From Pedobacter schmidteae (lineage in GTDB: Bacteria; Bacteroidota; Bacteroidia; Sphingobacteriales; Sphingobacteriaceae), in the NCBI RefSeq assembly GCF_900564155.1, contig NZ_LS999839.1:2601097-2665096 (forward strand): a stretch of DNA of 64,000 bases, written 5' to 3'. The notes under the pieces were generated by a model, which did no database searches, was not told the origin of the DNA, and worked only from the letters and a program-made list of their open reading frames with translations. The position numbers were made by a program, and so were the translations under genes. Shown here piece after piece: positions 46,240 to 55,928 of this stretch. Position 1 is the first letter of the stretch. Every line of letters begins with the position of its first letter.

Positions 46240-47262
46240 ATGAAAATAGATCTGAGAAGTGATACCGTTACTGTGCCCGACCAGGGGATGATGGATGCCA
46301 TGATGAGTGCTAAAGTTGGGGATGATGTGTTTGGTGAGGATGAAACTGTAAATAAGCTTGAGCATCAGCTTGCGGCGATGTTCCATATGGAGGCAGGATT
46401 GTTTTGCCCTTCAGGAACGATGAGCAACCAGATAGCCATTAAGTGTTTTACCAGGCCAATGGACGAAGTGATTTGCGATCAGGGCTCGCATGTATACCGC
46501 TATGAAAGAGGGGGGATTGCCTATCATTCGATGGCTTCGGTGCGTCTACTAAACGGAGTAAGAGGTATCCTGAGTCCGGAATTGATAGAACCGGAAATTA
46601 ATGAAGACAATATCCATTATCCGAATTCCAGTTTGGTGGTGTTGGAAAATACGGCCAATAAGGGTGGTGGGGCCTGTTACAAGCTGGCTCAGATAGAGCC
46701 AATCCACACGCTTTGTAACATTAAAGGGCTAAAACTGCATCTGGATGGAGCCAGAATTTTTAATGCTTTAACGGCTACAGGCGATGCGGCTGCGGCGTAT
46801 GGTCATTATTTTGATGGTATTTCGGTTTGTCTGTCGAAGGGGCTGGGCGCTCCGGTAGGCTCGGTATTGCTGGGGTCTCATGATACCATCAAAGAGGCCA
46901 GAAAAATAAGAAAGGCCTTTGGCGGTGGCATGCGCCAGGCTGGTTTTCTGGCGGCAGCAGGAATTTATGCATTGGAACATAACATCCAGAAGTTGGCTAT
47001 TGATCATCATCATGCAAAGACATTGGGTGATGCATTGAGCAGGACCAACTATGTGGCCTCGGTGTTGCCTGTTGAAACTAACATTGTGGTTTTTGAGGTA
47101 AAGGCAGGCATAAAGCCGGTAAGTGTGGTTCATCATTTGTCGGAAAAAGGCATTTTGTGTAATGTGACCGGCCATAATACGGTAAGAATGGTGACACATT
47201 TAAATATTTCTTCAGAAATGATAGACAGGGCTGTAGAAAACATAATACATTTGCATCTATAG
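46240..47262 (+). CDS. ltaE: Low-specificity L-threonine aldolase
   Basis: A 340-residue PLP enzyme that splits threonine or allo-threonine to glycine and acetaldehyde. It starts with the family pattern IDLRSDTVTVPDQGM. GDDVFGEDETVN, the PLP Asp in LHLDGARIFNA and the Schiff-base lysine in CLSKGLGAPVGS are all present. The family length fits. It stands 24 bases before accC on the same strand; a metabolic link between the two is not obvious. Confidence 0.93.
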   Translation: MKIDLRSDTVTVPDQGMMDAMMSAKVGDDVFGEDETVNKLEHQLAAMFHMEAGLFCPSGTMSNQIAIKCFTRPMDEVICDQGSHVYRYERGGIAYHSMASVRLLNGVRGILSPELIEPEINEDNIHYPNSSLVVLENTANKGGGACYKLAQIEPIHTLCNIKGLKLHLDGARIFNALTATGDAAAAYGHYFDGISVCLSKGLGAPVGSVLLGSHDTIKEARKIRKAFGGGMRQAGFLAAAGIYALEHNIQKLAIDHHHAKTLGDALSRTNYVASVLPVETNIVVFEVKAGIKPVSVVHHLSEKGILCNVTGHNTVRMVTHLNISSEMIDRAVENIIHLHL

Positions 47263-47286
47263 CACATTACTAACTTTTATCTGTTC

Positions 47287-48771
47287 ATGAAGAAAATTCT
47301 TATAGCCAACCGGGGCGAAATTGCTTTGCGTATTATGCGTTCTGCCAGAGAGATGGGGATTAAAACCGTTGCAGTATATTCCGAGGCTGATCGTTCTTCG
47401 TTGCATGTACTATATGCTGACGAGGCCGTTTGTATTGGCCCGGCCCCTTCCAATCAATCGTACCTGATAGGCGAAAAGATCATCGAGGCTTGTAAAATTA
47501 CCGGTGCCGAGGCAATCCATCCGGGGTATGGCTTTTTGTCGGAAAATGCGGCTTTTGCGAGACTGGTTAAGGCCTCTGGGCTCATCCTGATAGGCCCTAC
47601 ACCCGAAGCGATGGAAATTATGGGCAATAAACTGTCGGCCAAGGCTGCGGCCCTGAAATACCAGATTCCTATGGTTCCGGGAACAGAAGAAGCCATTACG
47701 GATGTGGAGGAGGCCAAACTGCGGGCAATAGAAGTGGGTTTTCCGATTTTGATCAAAGCCGCTGCAGGTGGTGGTGGTAAGGGAATGCGCGTGGTAGAAA
47801 AGGCCGAAGACTTTGAAGAGCAGATGCAGCTTGCGGTGAGTGAGGCCTTATCTGCATTTGGTGATGGATCGGTATTTATAGAGCGTTATGTGTCCTCGCC
47901 GCGACACATAGAAATACAGGTGCTGGGCGATACCCATGGCAATATTGTACATCTTTTTGAACGGGAATGTTCGGTTCAAAGAAGACATCAGAAAGTAATT
48001 GAAGAAGCACCATCGAGTGTGCTGACTGAAGAAATTCGTCGTAAAATGGGTAAATGTGCAGTTGATGTGGCCCGGTCTGTAAATTATGTAGGGGCAGGTA
48101 CTGTTGAGTTTATCCTGGATGAAAACCTGGAGTTCTTCTTTCTGGAAATGAATACCCGTTTGCAGGTTGAGCATCCGGTAACAGAAATGATTACAGGGCT
48201 TGATCTGGTTAAAGAGCAGATTAAGATAGCCAGGGGCGAAAAACTATCCTATGGGCAGGAAGATCTGAAGATAAATGGGCATGCCATTGAACTGAGGGTT
48301 TATGCGGAAGATCCTGAAAATAATTTTTTGCCGGATATAGGTACTTTGCAAACTTATAAAACACCCAAAGGAAATGGCGTAAGGGTAGATGATGGTTTTG
48401 AGCAGGGAATGGAAATTCCAATATACTACGATCCGATGATTGCCAAGTTAATTACTTATGGTAAGGATAGAGAAGAAGCTATGGAACGCATGATCAGGGC
48501 AATTGACGAGTATGAAATTACCGGCATACAGACCACACTGGGCTTTGGTAAATTTGTCATGCAGCATGAGGCTTTCCGGTCGGGCAGCTTTGATACCCAT
48601 TTTGTAGGTAAATGTTTTAATGCCAATGCCTTAAAAAATGAAGATGATGCCGAGGCACTGATGGCGGCTTTATTTGGAGTGTTGTGTTTAAAAAAACAGG
48701 GTGCACAGGTGTTGCAACCGCTAAATGCTGCTGCTGAGAGTAACTGGAGAAAAAATAGAATAATTAAATAG
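47287..48771 (+). CDS. accC: Acetyl-CoA carboxylase biotin carboxylase subunit-like
   Basis: A 494-residue ATP-grasp biotin carboxylase. ANRGEIALRIMRSA at the start, HPGYGFLSENA, the ATP loop AAAGGGGKGMRVV, and EMNTRLQVEHPVTE are intact, so it should carboxylate biotin with ATP and bicarbonate. It is about 45 residues longer than E. coli AccC; the C-terminal tail (DDAEALMAALFGVLCLKKQGAQVLQ) is like that of Bacteroidota acyl-CoA carboxylases. No biotin carrier or carboxyltransferase gene is adjacent, so the physiological substrate (acetyl-, propionyl- or other acyl-CoA) is unclear. ribE follows after 2 bases. Confidence 0.9.
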   Translation: MKKILIANRGEIALRIMRSAREMGIKTVAVYSEADRSSLHVLYADEAVCIGPAPSNQSYLIGEKIIEACKITGAEAIHPGYGFLSENAAFARLVKASGLILIGPTPEAMEIMGNKLSAKAAALKYQIPMVPGTEEAITDVEEAKLRAIEVGFPILIKAAAGGGGKGMRVVEKAEDFEEQMQLAVSEALSAFGDGSVFIERYVSSPRHIEIQVLGDTHGNIVHLFERECSVQRRHQKVIEEAPSSVLTEEIRRKMGKCAVDVARSVNYVGAGTVEFILDENLEFFFLEMNTRLQVEHPVTEMITGLDLVKEQIKIARGEKLSYGQEDLKINGHAIELRVYAEDPENNFLPDIGTLQTYKTPKGNGVRVDDGFEQGMEIPIYYDPMIAKLITYGKDREEAMERMIRAIDEYEITGIQTTLGFGKFVMQHEAFRSGSFDTHFVGKCFNANALKNEDDAEALMAALFGVLCLKKQGAQVLQPLNAAAESNWRKNRIIK

Positions 48772-48773
48772 AT

Positions 48774-49358
48774 ATGTTTACAGGTATAATTGAAACACTG
48801 GGAACAGTTAAAAATATAGTTGCAGAGGGAACTAACCTTCATTTTACGATTGAATCGGCTATTAGTAACGAATTTAAAATAGATCAGAGTGTGGCGCACA
48901 ATGGCGTATGCTTAACGGTGGTAGCTTTAAATGATCATACACATACCGTTACTGCCATACAGGAAACGCTTGAGAAAAGCAATATGCAACACCTGAAAGT
49001 GGGGAGTAAAGTGAATGTGGAACGTTGTATGCAAATGAATGGCCGGTTAGATGGGCATATTGTCCAAGGGCATGTTGATCAGACAGCAGTTTGTGTGAAA
49101 AGGGCCGAGTTGGACGGCAGTTGGGAGTACCGCTTTAAATATGACCCCGCAAATGGGAATGTGACCGTTGAAAAGGGATCGGTTTGTGTAAACGGAATCA
49201 GTTTAACGGTGGTAGGATCCGAGACCGATGAATTTTCGGTTTTTATTATTCCTTATACATTTGAACATACCAATTTGCAGGAAGTACATGTTGGTGATGC
49301 CGTAAACATTGAATTTGATATCATTGGTAAGTATGTAGCACGACTGGTAAATCGTTAA
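48774..49358 (+). CDS. ribE: Riboflavin synthase alpha chain
   Basis: 194 residues in two lumazine-binding repeats: MFTGIIETLGTV ... VCLTVVAL in the first and GHIVQGHVDQ ... VCVNGISLTVVG in the second. It makes riboflavin from two molecules of 6,7-dimethyl-8-ribityllumazine. The start lies 2 bases after accC, so they are co-transcribed. The stop is directly adjacent to the stop of the convergent TPR gene. Confidence 0.95.
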   Translation: MFTGIIETLGTVKNIVAEGTNLHFTIESAISNEFKIDQSVAHNGVCLTVVALNDHTHTVTAIQETLEKSNMQHLKVGSKVNVERCMQMNGRLDGHIVQGHVDQTAVCVKRAELDGSWEYRFKYDPANGNVTVEKGSVCVNGISLTVVGSETDEFSVFIIPYTFEHTNLQEVHVGDAVNIEFDIIGKYVARLVNR

Positions 49359-50405
49359 TTACCGTTTCAATTCCTCAATTTTGTTTTTGATGTAAGCAAT
49401 GTGGCGCTTTTGTTTTTCAGGATCTTTGATGCTCTCCAGATATTGGTTATAATAACTGATGGCATTTTTTTTATCGTTTAGCTTGTCCTCGTAAAGCAAG
49501 GCGATATTGTAATACAGACTGCCATTGTTTTCGAACAAAAGCCCCCTTTTATAGGTTTCCAAGGCTTCTTTGTTTTGGTTCATGCTTTCGTATGAATCAC
49601 CAAGCAGACCGTAATAAGAAGCTATTTTTGGTGAGACGGCTTCTTTGATGGCAAACTGGAAATAGGAGGTAGCTGTTTTATAGTCTTTAACGCCGCGGTA
49701 ACTCATGGCCATTTGAAACAAGAGGTTTTCTGGTGGTGTTTTATGGGTAGCTATTATTTTTTTTCCTGTTTTTATAGCTTGATTGTATTTTTTTAAGGCC
49801 ATACAAACCGGTATTTTGGCATTTAACAACAGGAGGTTGTTGCTATCTGTTTCCAATGCAGGCTTAAGAACTTCTTCGGCTTTAGTGAACTGGTTTTCCC
49901 TGAAATAAAAATCGCTCAGTTGTGCTGCTACCTCTGCATCGCTATTATTTAGTCGGTTGGCTTTGATGAGCAGGGATTTTGTTGAACTGCTTTGAAGATC
50001 GGGGCTAAGTTTTGCTAATTGTTTATATGCATTAAAGTTACTGCTGTCGGCCGTAATCACGTCATTATACAATCCAACCGCCCGCTCACTTTGATTTATA
50101 CGAATATAGAGGCCCGCTAGTGCAGAAAGGACTTCTATATTGCCGGGTGCTTGCGCATTTAACTGGAGATACGCTTTTTCCGCATCGGCGTAATGGCCGG
50201 CCATCAGGTTGGCATAGGCCAACTGCTGTAATTTTTTTACGTCGCTGCTATCTTTATAGATCTCGCGCAGGTAGGTTACTGCGTTGTTGTATTGCTTAGT
50301 TTGATAATACTGTAATAGCTTCTCGTAATCTAACTGATCTGTACGCTGAGCCGACGCCGAATTACAACAAATGCAGATTAAAATAAAAAGGAATAGCTTC
50401 TTCAT
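49359..50405 (-). CDS. Secreted TPR protein
   Basis: 348 residues with a signal peptide (LFILICICCNSASAQ). The rest is nearly all TPR repeats (for example AVTYLREIYKDSSDVKKL, ADAEKAYLQLNAQAPGNIEVLSALAGLYIRINQSERAVGLY, EALETYKRGLLFENNGSLYYNIALLYE). Such periplasmic solenoids are scaffolds for protein complexes. No enzyme motif. It ends with no gap to ribE on the other strand. Confidence 0.82.
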   Translation of the reverse strand: MKKLFLFILICICCNSASAQRTDQLDYEKLLQYYQTKQYNNAVTYLREIYKDSSDVKKLQQLAYANLMAGHYADAEKAYLQLNAQAPGNIEVLSALAGLYIRINQSERAVGLYNDVITADSSNFNAYKQLAKLSPDLQSSSTKSLLIKANRLNNSDAEVAAQLSDFYFRENQFTKAEEVLKPALETDSNNLLLLNAKIPVCMALKKYNQAIKTGKKIIATHKTPPENLLFQMAMSYRGVKDYKTATSYFQFAIKEAVSPKIASYYGLLGDSYESMNQNKEALETYKRGLLFENNGSLYYNIALLYEDKLNDKKNAISYYNQYLESIKDPEKQKRHIAYIKNKIEELKR

Positions 50406-50516
50406 ACCGGCGAAAATTAAGGAAAACCATATATACTACCAAAAAATAAAAACATAAAGGCATGGTAATTGGTTAGTTTTAATAATAAACAGAACGTTAA
50501 ATTTAATGATACGAAT

Positions 50517-50819
50517 ATGGATACGTTGAAGAAGTTTGAGTTAATGGAGAAGATTGTAAGGGAATTGGGAGATTTACAACACTCTCAGCAGGCCATTATT
50601 CAGAAATTGGGAAAGATTGAGGTAGACAATATCGAATTGGGTGATACGAGACTGGATAAAGACCTTTCGGAGATGCATCAGCGCGTGGCCGATAACCTGG
50701 ATACCATAGTTGCAATATTGGAGTATTTTGCTGATAAAACCCAGAATTTTGGAAACAAAAATAATGTAGATGCACTAAAAGAGCAGCAGGCTATTAATGG
50801 TGCATCCGGACAGCAATGA
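50517..50819 (+). CDS. Hypothetical small helical protein
   Basis: 100 residues from ATG 50517 (MDTLKKFELMEKIV); the frame is open from a TTG at 50469 but the ATG gives a better N-terminus. The protein is predicted to be helical with heptad-like spacing (IVRELGDLQHSQQAIIQKLGKIEV and MHQRVADNLDTIVAILEYFADK). Function not recognised. It ends 1 base before the convergent histidine kinase gene. Confidence 0.65.
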   Translation: MDTLKKFELMEKIVRELGDLQHSQQAIIQKLGKIEVDNIELGDTRLDKDLSEMHQRVADNLDTIVAILEYFADKTQNFGNKNNVDALKEQQAINGASGQQ

Positions 50820-50820
50820 T

Positions 50821-52587
50821 TTAGTCGCCTTCGGCAACGGGCAGATATAAATAAAATTTAGTACCCTTGCCCAGTTCGCTGGTAATTTGCATTTTTCCAT
50901 TGTTCCGTTCCATAAAGTCTTTACAGATCACCAGGCCTAATCCAGTCCCTTTTTCATTCATGGTTCCCCTGGTAGAAACACTTGCACCTGTTGAAAGCAT
51001 TTCTAATGCTTCGGCCGACATGCCTTTGCCGTTGTCTTCAATACAAAGCATAATGCGGCGATTGGTATATACGGCGTTGATGCTGATTTCGCAGCCATCG
51101 TTACAGAATTTGATGGAATTGTTTAAAATGTTCCGCACTACAATTTGGATCATCAGCATATCTGCATAAACGATGAGGCCGGGAAATACATCATGCAGGA
51201 TATGGATATTTTTGATTGCCGCAGAAGGTAAGTGGTAATTTACTTCATTGATGATCATATTTCTGAGTTCAAACTGCACTTGGTTGATCCCATAACCTTT
51301 TAGCTGACTTCGCGACCAGTGCAAAATGTTTTCTAAAAGATCGGTGGTGTAAAGGATATCGCGACTGAGTTTTGGGGATAAGGATTTGAACTCATCGGGA
51401 CTGATCATATCGGTATTGACCATTTTCAGGACTTCGGATAAATTGACCAATGGGCCTCTTAAATCGTGGGCGATGATAGAAAAAATCTTGTCTTTCAGGT
51501 TGTTTAACTTTTTAAGTTCTTCTGTCTGTAATTTAGACTTTCTGGCTTCTTCTTTGGCAGCTGTTAAATCCTGGAGTTTGATTACTGTAGCTTCGTTATT
51601 TAGCTGATTCTCATTGAGGTACATGATGTTGGCTTCGAGGTCAAATGTATTGCGGCCAACTTTTAGCTTCATTTCTATTTTTCCCGACTTCTGGTTTTGT
51701 ATAAAAGCCAGAAACTGTTCTTGTTTGGGAAAGAGTGTTTCTATCTGAGTCCCTATGATGTTGTGTTTCTGTTCGTCGGTCAGGTAGTTTTTAAAGGCAA
51801 GATTGTAGTCGATAATTCTGTGCTGACCATCCAGAACAAGGTAGCCATCCTGAATCAGGTCCAGTACTTTTTCCCCGGCAACAGGAAGTATATCAAAGAG
51901 TTTGAATCGATAAATGGCAACGGAAATTAGAAATATGGCGACAATAAATGCAAAGGGTGTTAGATCCAGATTGTCAAGCGGGCGCAGGCCTAGCAGGTAG
52001 GCCAGATTTACCAACCAGGGAATTAAGGCCGCAAAAAAAATAGTGTAGTTTTGGCGCTTGTAAATGGGGTCAGCTTTTCTGAAGGTTCTAAGGATCAGGT
52101 AACTGCCCAACGCCAGTAGTATGTAAAAAAATACCGTAAAGCACCTGTACCAAATACCGGGCTCTAATATCAGCATAGGAAATGGACCGGTATGGTCTAC
52201 ACTAATGCTACGGTATTGTAAATGATGATACTCATTTGTCCACACCAGCAATACGGTGATTAGAGATATAGATAATAAGACGCCCAGGTTTAACTTCTTC
52301 TTGTACCAGCTTTCCCGTCCCGACAGATGTAAACAAAATAAAAACCAGTTTACCGGAAGTGTAGTGATACCGATGTATTCGATGTTGATAAAAAAGCGCA
52401 TCAGGCTCAGGGTATTACTGGCTAATTCCAAACCATATCCCAGTGACCATACAGCATTGGAGAGCATCATGAAGCCAAACAACCGGACTGCTTCTCCTTT
52501 TTTTCCAAATAAATGATAAGAAAAGAAAAGAGTGATAATGCCGCAAAAAATTAAGGTAATGGCGTACGAATTAAATGTAAAATCCAT
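50821..52587 (-). CDS. 7TM-type sensor histidine kinase
   Basis: 588 residues. Seven hydrophobic segments in the first 230 residues match the 7TM histidine kinase N-terminal domain. A PAS-like region follows (VLDLIQDGYLVLDGQHRIIDYNLAF), then the dimerisation domain with the phosphorylated His in FSIIAHDLRGPLVN, and the ATPase domain with N box (RNILNNSIKFC), DNGKGM and GTGLGL. No response regulator gene is adjacent, so it is an orphan kinase here. The ligand is unknown. Confidence 0.9.
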   Translation of the reverse strand: MDFTFNSYAITLIFCGIITLFFSYHLFGKKGEAVRLFGFMMLSNAVWSLGYGLELASNTLSLMRFFINIEYIGITTLPVNWFLFCLHLSGRESWYKKKLNLGVLLSISLITVLLVWTNEYHHLQYRSISVDHTGPFPMLILEPGIWYRCFTVFFYILLALGSYLILRTFRKADPIYKRQNYTIFFAALIPWLVNLAYLLGLRPLDNLDLTPFAFIVAIFLISVAIYRFKLFDILPVAGEKVLDLIQDGYLVLDGQHRIIDYNLAFKNYLTDEQKHNIIGTQIETLFPKQEQFLAFIQNQKSGKIEMKLKVGRNTFDLEANIMYLNENQLNNEATVIKLQDLTAAKEEARKSKLQTEELKKLNNLKDKIFSIIAHDLRGPLVNLSEVLKMVNTDMISPDEFKSLSPKLSRDILYTTDLLENILHWSRSQLKGYGINQVQFELRNMIINEVNYHLPSAAIKNIHILHDVFPGLIVYADMLMIQIVVRNILNNSIKFCNDGCEISINAVYTNRRIMLCIEDNGKGMSAEALEMLSTGASVSTRGTMNEKGTGLGLVICKDFMERNNGKMQITSELGKGTKFYLYLPVAEGD

Positions 52588-52727
52588 TTAAATAGGTGAT
52601 GATGATTAAGGGCACTGAAAGTATGTGAACCATTGTTCTGGATGCAAATATAAAACTACGTAATTTAGTTTTCAATTGAAAATATTCTTAGTTTTACATA
52701 GAAAATTAATAATTAATTTATCCCTAT

Positions 52728-53315
52728 ATGAAAAAAATCATTTTATCCGCATTATTTGTTTCGCTTAATCTGGCTGCTTTTAGTCAGGTGTTACCAAGCT
52801 TTCAGTTTGGCCTTAAAGGGGGGGCAAATCTTTCTAAATTAAGCACATCAAATACCTTTAATAGTGACAATAGAGCAGGCTACTATGCTGGTTTATGGGC
52901 GCGTATTGGTGCCGCAGGCATTCATCTGCAGCCAGAGCTGTATCTGAGTGGAAAAAATACCACTTTAAAAGCCAGTAATGGTGAAGAGAACAAAGTGAAT
53001 TTTACAAGTCTGGATGTGCCGATACTGGTGGGAACAAAAATAGGTGCTGCCGGCGTGGGCATACGTTTAAATACAGGTCCTGTGGTTTCATTTGTTTTAA
53101 ATAAAGAACAGTCGTTTGGAGATGCTGCTAAAGAAGCGTTTAAGGGTAATTTTAAAGGACAGAGCTTTGCATGGCAGTTTGGTGCAGGTTTGGATATCGG
53201 TAAACTAGGGGTTGATTTAAGGTACGAAGCCGGACTTTCTAAAATTGGAAAAGATGGCTATGATGATACCAAATTGAAGCTTTTTACCTTAGGTCTCGCC
53301 TATCGTTTGTTCTAA
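52728..53315 (+). CDS. Small outer-membrane beta-barrel protein
   Basis: 195 residues with a signal peptide ending AAFSQ. The sequence (FQFGLKGGANLSKL, GYYAGLWARIGAAGIHLQPELYLSGK, FAWQFGAGLDIGKLGVDLRYEAGLS, ending LGLAYRLF) is typical of the OMP_b-brl_2 type, an eight-stranded barrel. Function unknown. A terminator follows. Confidence 0.85.
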   Translation: MKKIILSALFVSLNLAAFSQVLPSFQFGLKGGANLSKLSTSNTFNSDNRAGYYAGLWARIGAAGIHLQPELYLSGKNTTLKASNGEENKVNFTSLDVPILVGTKIGAAGVGIRLNTGPVVSFVLNKEQSFGDAAKEAFKGNFKGQSFAWQFGAGLDIGKLGVDLRYEAGLSKIGKDGYDDTKLKLFTLGLAYRLF

Positions 53316-53343
53316 CAAGAAAAAGTTTTCCACATTTTGTGTA

Positions 53344-53378
53344 AAAGGGTAAGCATTAGTGGCTTACCCTTTCTTTTT
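53344..53378 (+). terminator. Terminator after the small barrel gene
   Basis: AAAGGGTAAGC (53344-53354) pairs with GCTTACCCTTT (53362-53372), loop of 7, followed by CTTTTT. Confidence 0.85.
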
Positions 53379-53427
53379 GGCGCTATAATTGAGCTTAAAT
53401 TTCTCCCTAACTTAATTCAATACGGCT

Positions 53428-53700
53428 ATGAATATTAAAGAGTTGCTTTTAAAAGGAAAGAGCTTTGCTGAGCTCCTGAAACAGTTCTCTATTGATGCAG
53501 CAGATGTCAGAATTCAGGACGAAGATATGATCCTTAGTGATCAGTATTTAAAACACCAGGAGGTGGTCAAGGAGAGTATATGTATTGAAGGTAAAAATAA
53601 GGATGGTATTGTCAACTTCTTTGGGACCTTACATTACAATCTGTTAAATAAACTGGCTGTATTTGAAATGCAGGGTTTTGAGCAGGTTCCTGCTCACTAG
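53428..53700 (+). CDS. Hypothetical protein, 90 aa
   Basis: 90 residues, MNIKELLLKGKSFAELLKQF..., with a C-terminal beta-rich half (DGIVNFFGTLHYNLLNKLAVFEMQG). No signal peptide or membrane segment. I do not recognise a family. Its TAG stop overlaps the stop of the convergent YihY gene within a shared CTAG. Confidence 0.55.
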   Translation: MNIKELLLKGKSFAELLKQFSIDAADVRIQDEDMILSDQYLKHQEVVKESICIEGKNKDGIVNFFGTLHYNLLNKLAVFEMQGFEQVPAH

Positions 53701-54614
53701 TTTTTAATTACTTCTTTTATTTCATAGTGAAACGTACCTTTTATAGGACGTATAGGCGTCGCTTTGTCGTCGCTCAGGACTTTTACGTAACAAGCACCGA
53801 AGTAAAATATAAAGGAGGAATAAAATACAAAGAGCATGATCAGTACGATGGATCCGGAAGCACCATATACATCACCTATGCCGCTTAATGGAAGCAGTAT
53901 CCGGAGGATGTATTTGCCTACGGTGAATAGTATTGCAGTAAGCAGACCTCCTTGTAAGGCCGTTTTCCAGGTGGGCCGGCCATTGGTCAAAAAACGAAAC
54001 AGGACGGTAAACCAGGCCATCACAATAACTACGAATAACAATTGGTTGAGCAGCGACAAAAAGAACTTGCCAAAAGTAGGTGCTGCGGTGTTGATATAAA
54101 CGCTGATAAATGCCTGTATGCTATCGGTTAAGAAGCCCACCAGGAACAATATGCCTGCCAGCAAGATAATAACCATAGACCTTACCCTTAGCTTCATGGT
54201 AAACATGAAGCCTACATGTTCTTTTTTACCGATGGACCAGATCTGATCCATGGAGTTTTTAATGACGTTGAAAAGGGTGGTAGCTACAAACAGGAAAAAT
54301 ACAAAACTAATAAGGGTGGCATACCATTGATGGTCGATCCCTCTTATGTTTCTGAGTGTTTGCCGGATTTGTCCGGTACTGTCGTCATCAAGAATATTGC
54401 CCAGTCGTTCAAACAACCGGGTAGCCAGAATTTTACGATCGATAAAAAAGCCAAATAACCTGATCAGTATTAAAAGGATAGGAGGAAGCGCAAAATTGGC
54501 AAAGAATGCAGTGGCTCCAGCTAAACGGAGTGGGTCATTTTTCTGGAACAATTTAAATGCAGCGCGAAACCGGATAAAAAAAATCTTGATGCTATTGATT
54601 AAGTTGATTTCCAT
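53697..54614 (-). CDS. YihY/BrkB family membrane protein
   Basis: 305 residues with six membrane segments. ATAFFANFALPPILLILIRLFG, the central WYATLISFVFFLFVATTLFNVIKNSMDQIW and LQGGLLTAILFTVGKYILRILLPLSGIGDVYGASGSIVLIMLFVFYSSFIFYFGA match the family. Once called ribonuclease BN, it is more likely a transporter or envelope protein. Function is not established. Confidence 0.88.
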   Translation of the reverse strand: MEINLINSIKIFFIRFRAAFKLFQKNDPLRLAGATAFFANFALPPILLILIRLFGFFIDRKILATRLFERLGNILDDDSTGQIRQTLRNIRGIDHQWYATLISFVFFLFVATTLFNVIKNSMDQIWSIGKKEHVGFMFTMKLRVRSMVIILLAGILFLVGFLTDSIQAFISVYINTAAPTFGKFFLSLLNQLLFVVIVMAWFTVLFRFLTNGRPTWKTALQGGLLTAILFTVGKYILRILLPLSGIGDVYGASGSIVLIMLFVFYSSFIFYFGACYVKVLSDDKATPIRPIKGTFHYEIKEVIKN

Positions 54615-54740
54615 GTCCCGGTTTTAGCTGAGGCCCGAAAATAACTATTTTTTTTAAATCACCACTTTGCTGCTGCATAAAAAAGAAGGTGTACCATCAG
54701 TCAAGGCGAAATTAATTCTGAAGTATGTATAGGGTTCAAT

Positions 54741-54773
54741 AAAAAGCGGACATTTCTGTTTAGAAATGCCCGC
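54741..54773 (-). terminator. Terminator after hpd
   Basis: On the minus strand GCGGGCATTTC pairs with GAAATGTCCGC (one G-U pair), followed by TTTTT. It lies 24 bases after the hpd stop. Confidence 0.8.
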
Positions 54774-54797
54774 CCCGTTTTTAAATGAATAAGAGGT

Positions 54798-55928
54798 TTA
54801 TAAATTCCCTCTTAGTTCCTGTTCGCGCTCTAAAGACTCAAATAAGGCTTTAAAATTACCGGCACCAAAAGATTGGGCGCCTTTACGCTGAATGATCTCA
54901 AAGAATAAAGTTGGACGGTCTTCTACCGGTTTGGTGAAAATTTGCAACAAATAACCTTCTTCGTCGCAGTCTACCAATATGCCCAATTCCTTAAGTTGTG
55001 CAATTTCTTCATCAATTGCCCCTACGCGATCGGGCATCATATTGTAGTAGGCTTCAGGGGGTGCACTTAAAAACTCAACCCCTCGAGCTTTTAATTCCTT
55101 TACTGTAGTCAAAATGTCTTTTGTAGCTACAGCAATGTGTTGCACCCCTTCGCCTTCGTAAAATTCTAAATATTCTTCAATCTGCGATTTCTTTTTCCCT
55201 TCAGCAGGTTCGTTGATCGGGAATTTAGAGAAACCATTGCCATTGCTCATTACCTTACTCATCAGAGCCGAGTATTCGGTATTGATCTGCTTGTCATCAA
55301 AAGAAAGGATATTTACAAATCCCATTACTTCTTCATACCATTTTACAGTTTCGTTCATTCTGTTCCAACCTACGTTGCCCACACAATGGTCGATGTACAA
55401 TAATCCGGTTTCTGATGGCGCATATTCGCTTTTCCAGTCCACATATCCTGGCAAGAAAGCCCCATTGTAGTTTTTTCTTTCGATAAACATATGTACGGTC
55501 TCGCCATAGGTATAAATACCCGACATACGAACCTCACCATGCTCATCGGTAAGTGTAACTGGTTCCATGTATGGCTTACCACCACGTTTGGTGGTTTCTT
55601 CGAAAGCACTATAAGCATCATCTACCCAAAGTGCCAGGATTTTTACTCCATCACCATGTAGTTTTACATGCTCGGCAATCGGGCTTTCCGATTTTAATGC
55701 TGTAGTTAATACCAGCCTGATTTTTCCCTGCTTCAATACGTAGGAGGCACGGTCGCGCACACCGGTTTCCGGCCCTGCATAAGCTAAGGATTGAAAACCA
55801 AATGCAGTTTTATAATAGTGTGCGGCCTGTTTGGCATTGCCTACATAAAACTCTATATAATCTGTTCCATTTATTGGAAGAAAATCCTGCGCTTTGGCAA
55901 TTTTTTCTGCAAATGTTTGTGTTGACAT
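54798..55928 (-). CDS. hpd: 4-hydroxyphenylpyruvate dioxygenase
   Basis: 376 residues from the ATG at 55928 (MSTQTFAEKIAKAQDFLPINGTDYIEFYVG); the frame stays open upstream to 56039 but the extra Arg/Lys-rich part lies in a purine-rich intergenic tract. The iron ligands of the VOC fold are visible: His in IDHCVGNV, His in QHIAVAT and Glu in FFEIIQR. It converts 4-hydroxyphenylpyruvate to homogentisate. It follows hmgA on the same strand, 183 bases downstream, and ends at a terminator. Confidence 0.95.
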   Translation of the reverse strand: MSTQTFAEKIAKAQDFLPINGTDYIEFYVGNAKQAAHYYKTAFGFQSLAYAGPETGVRDRASYVLKQGKIRLVLTTALKSESPIAEHVKLHGDGVKILALWVDDAYSAFEETTKRGGKPYMEPVTLTDEHGEVRMSGIYTYGETVHMFIERKNYNGAFLPGYVDWKSEYAPSETGLLYIDHCVGNVGWNRMNETVKWYEEVMGFVNILSFDDKQINTEYSALMSKVMSNGNGFSKFPINEPAEGKKKSQIEEYLEFYEGEGVQHIAVATKDILTTVKELKARGVEFLSAPPEAYYNMMPDRVGAIDEEIAQLKELGILVDCDEEGYLLQIFTKPVEDRPTLFFEIIQRKGAQSFGAGNFKALFESLEREQELRGNL

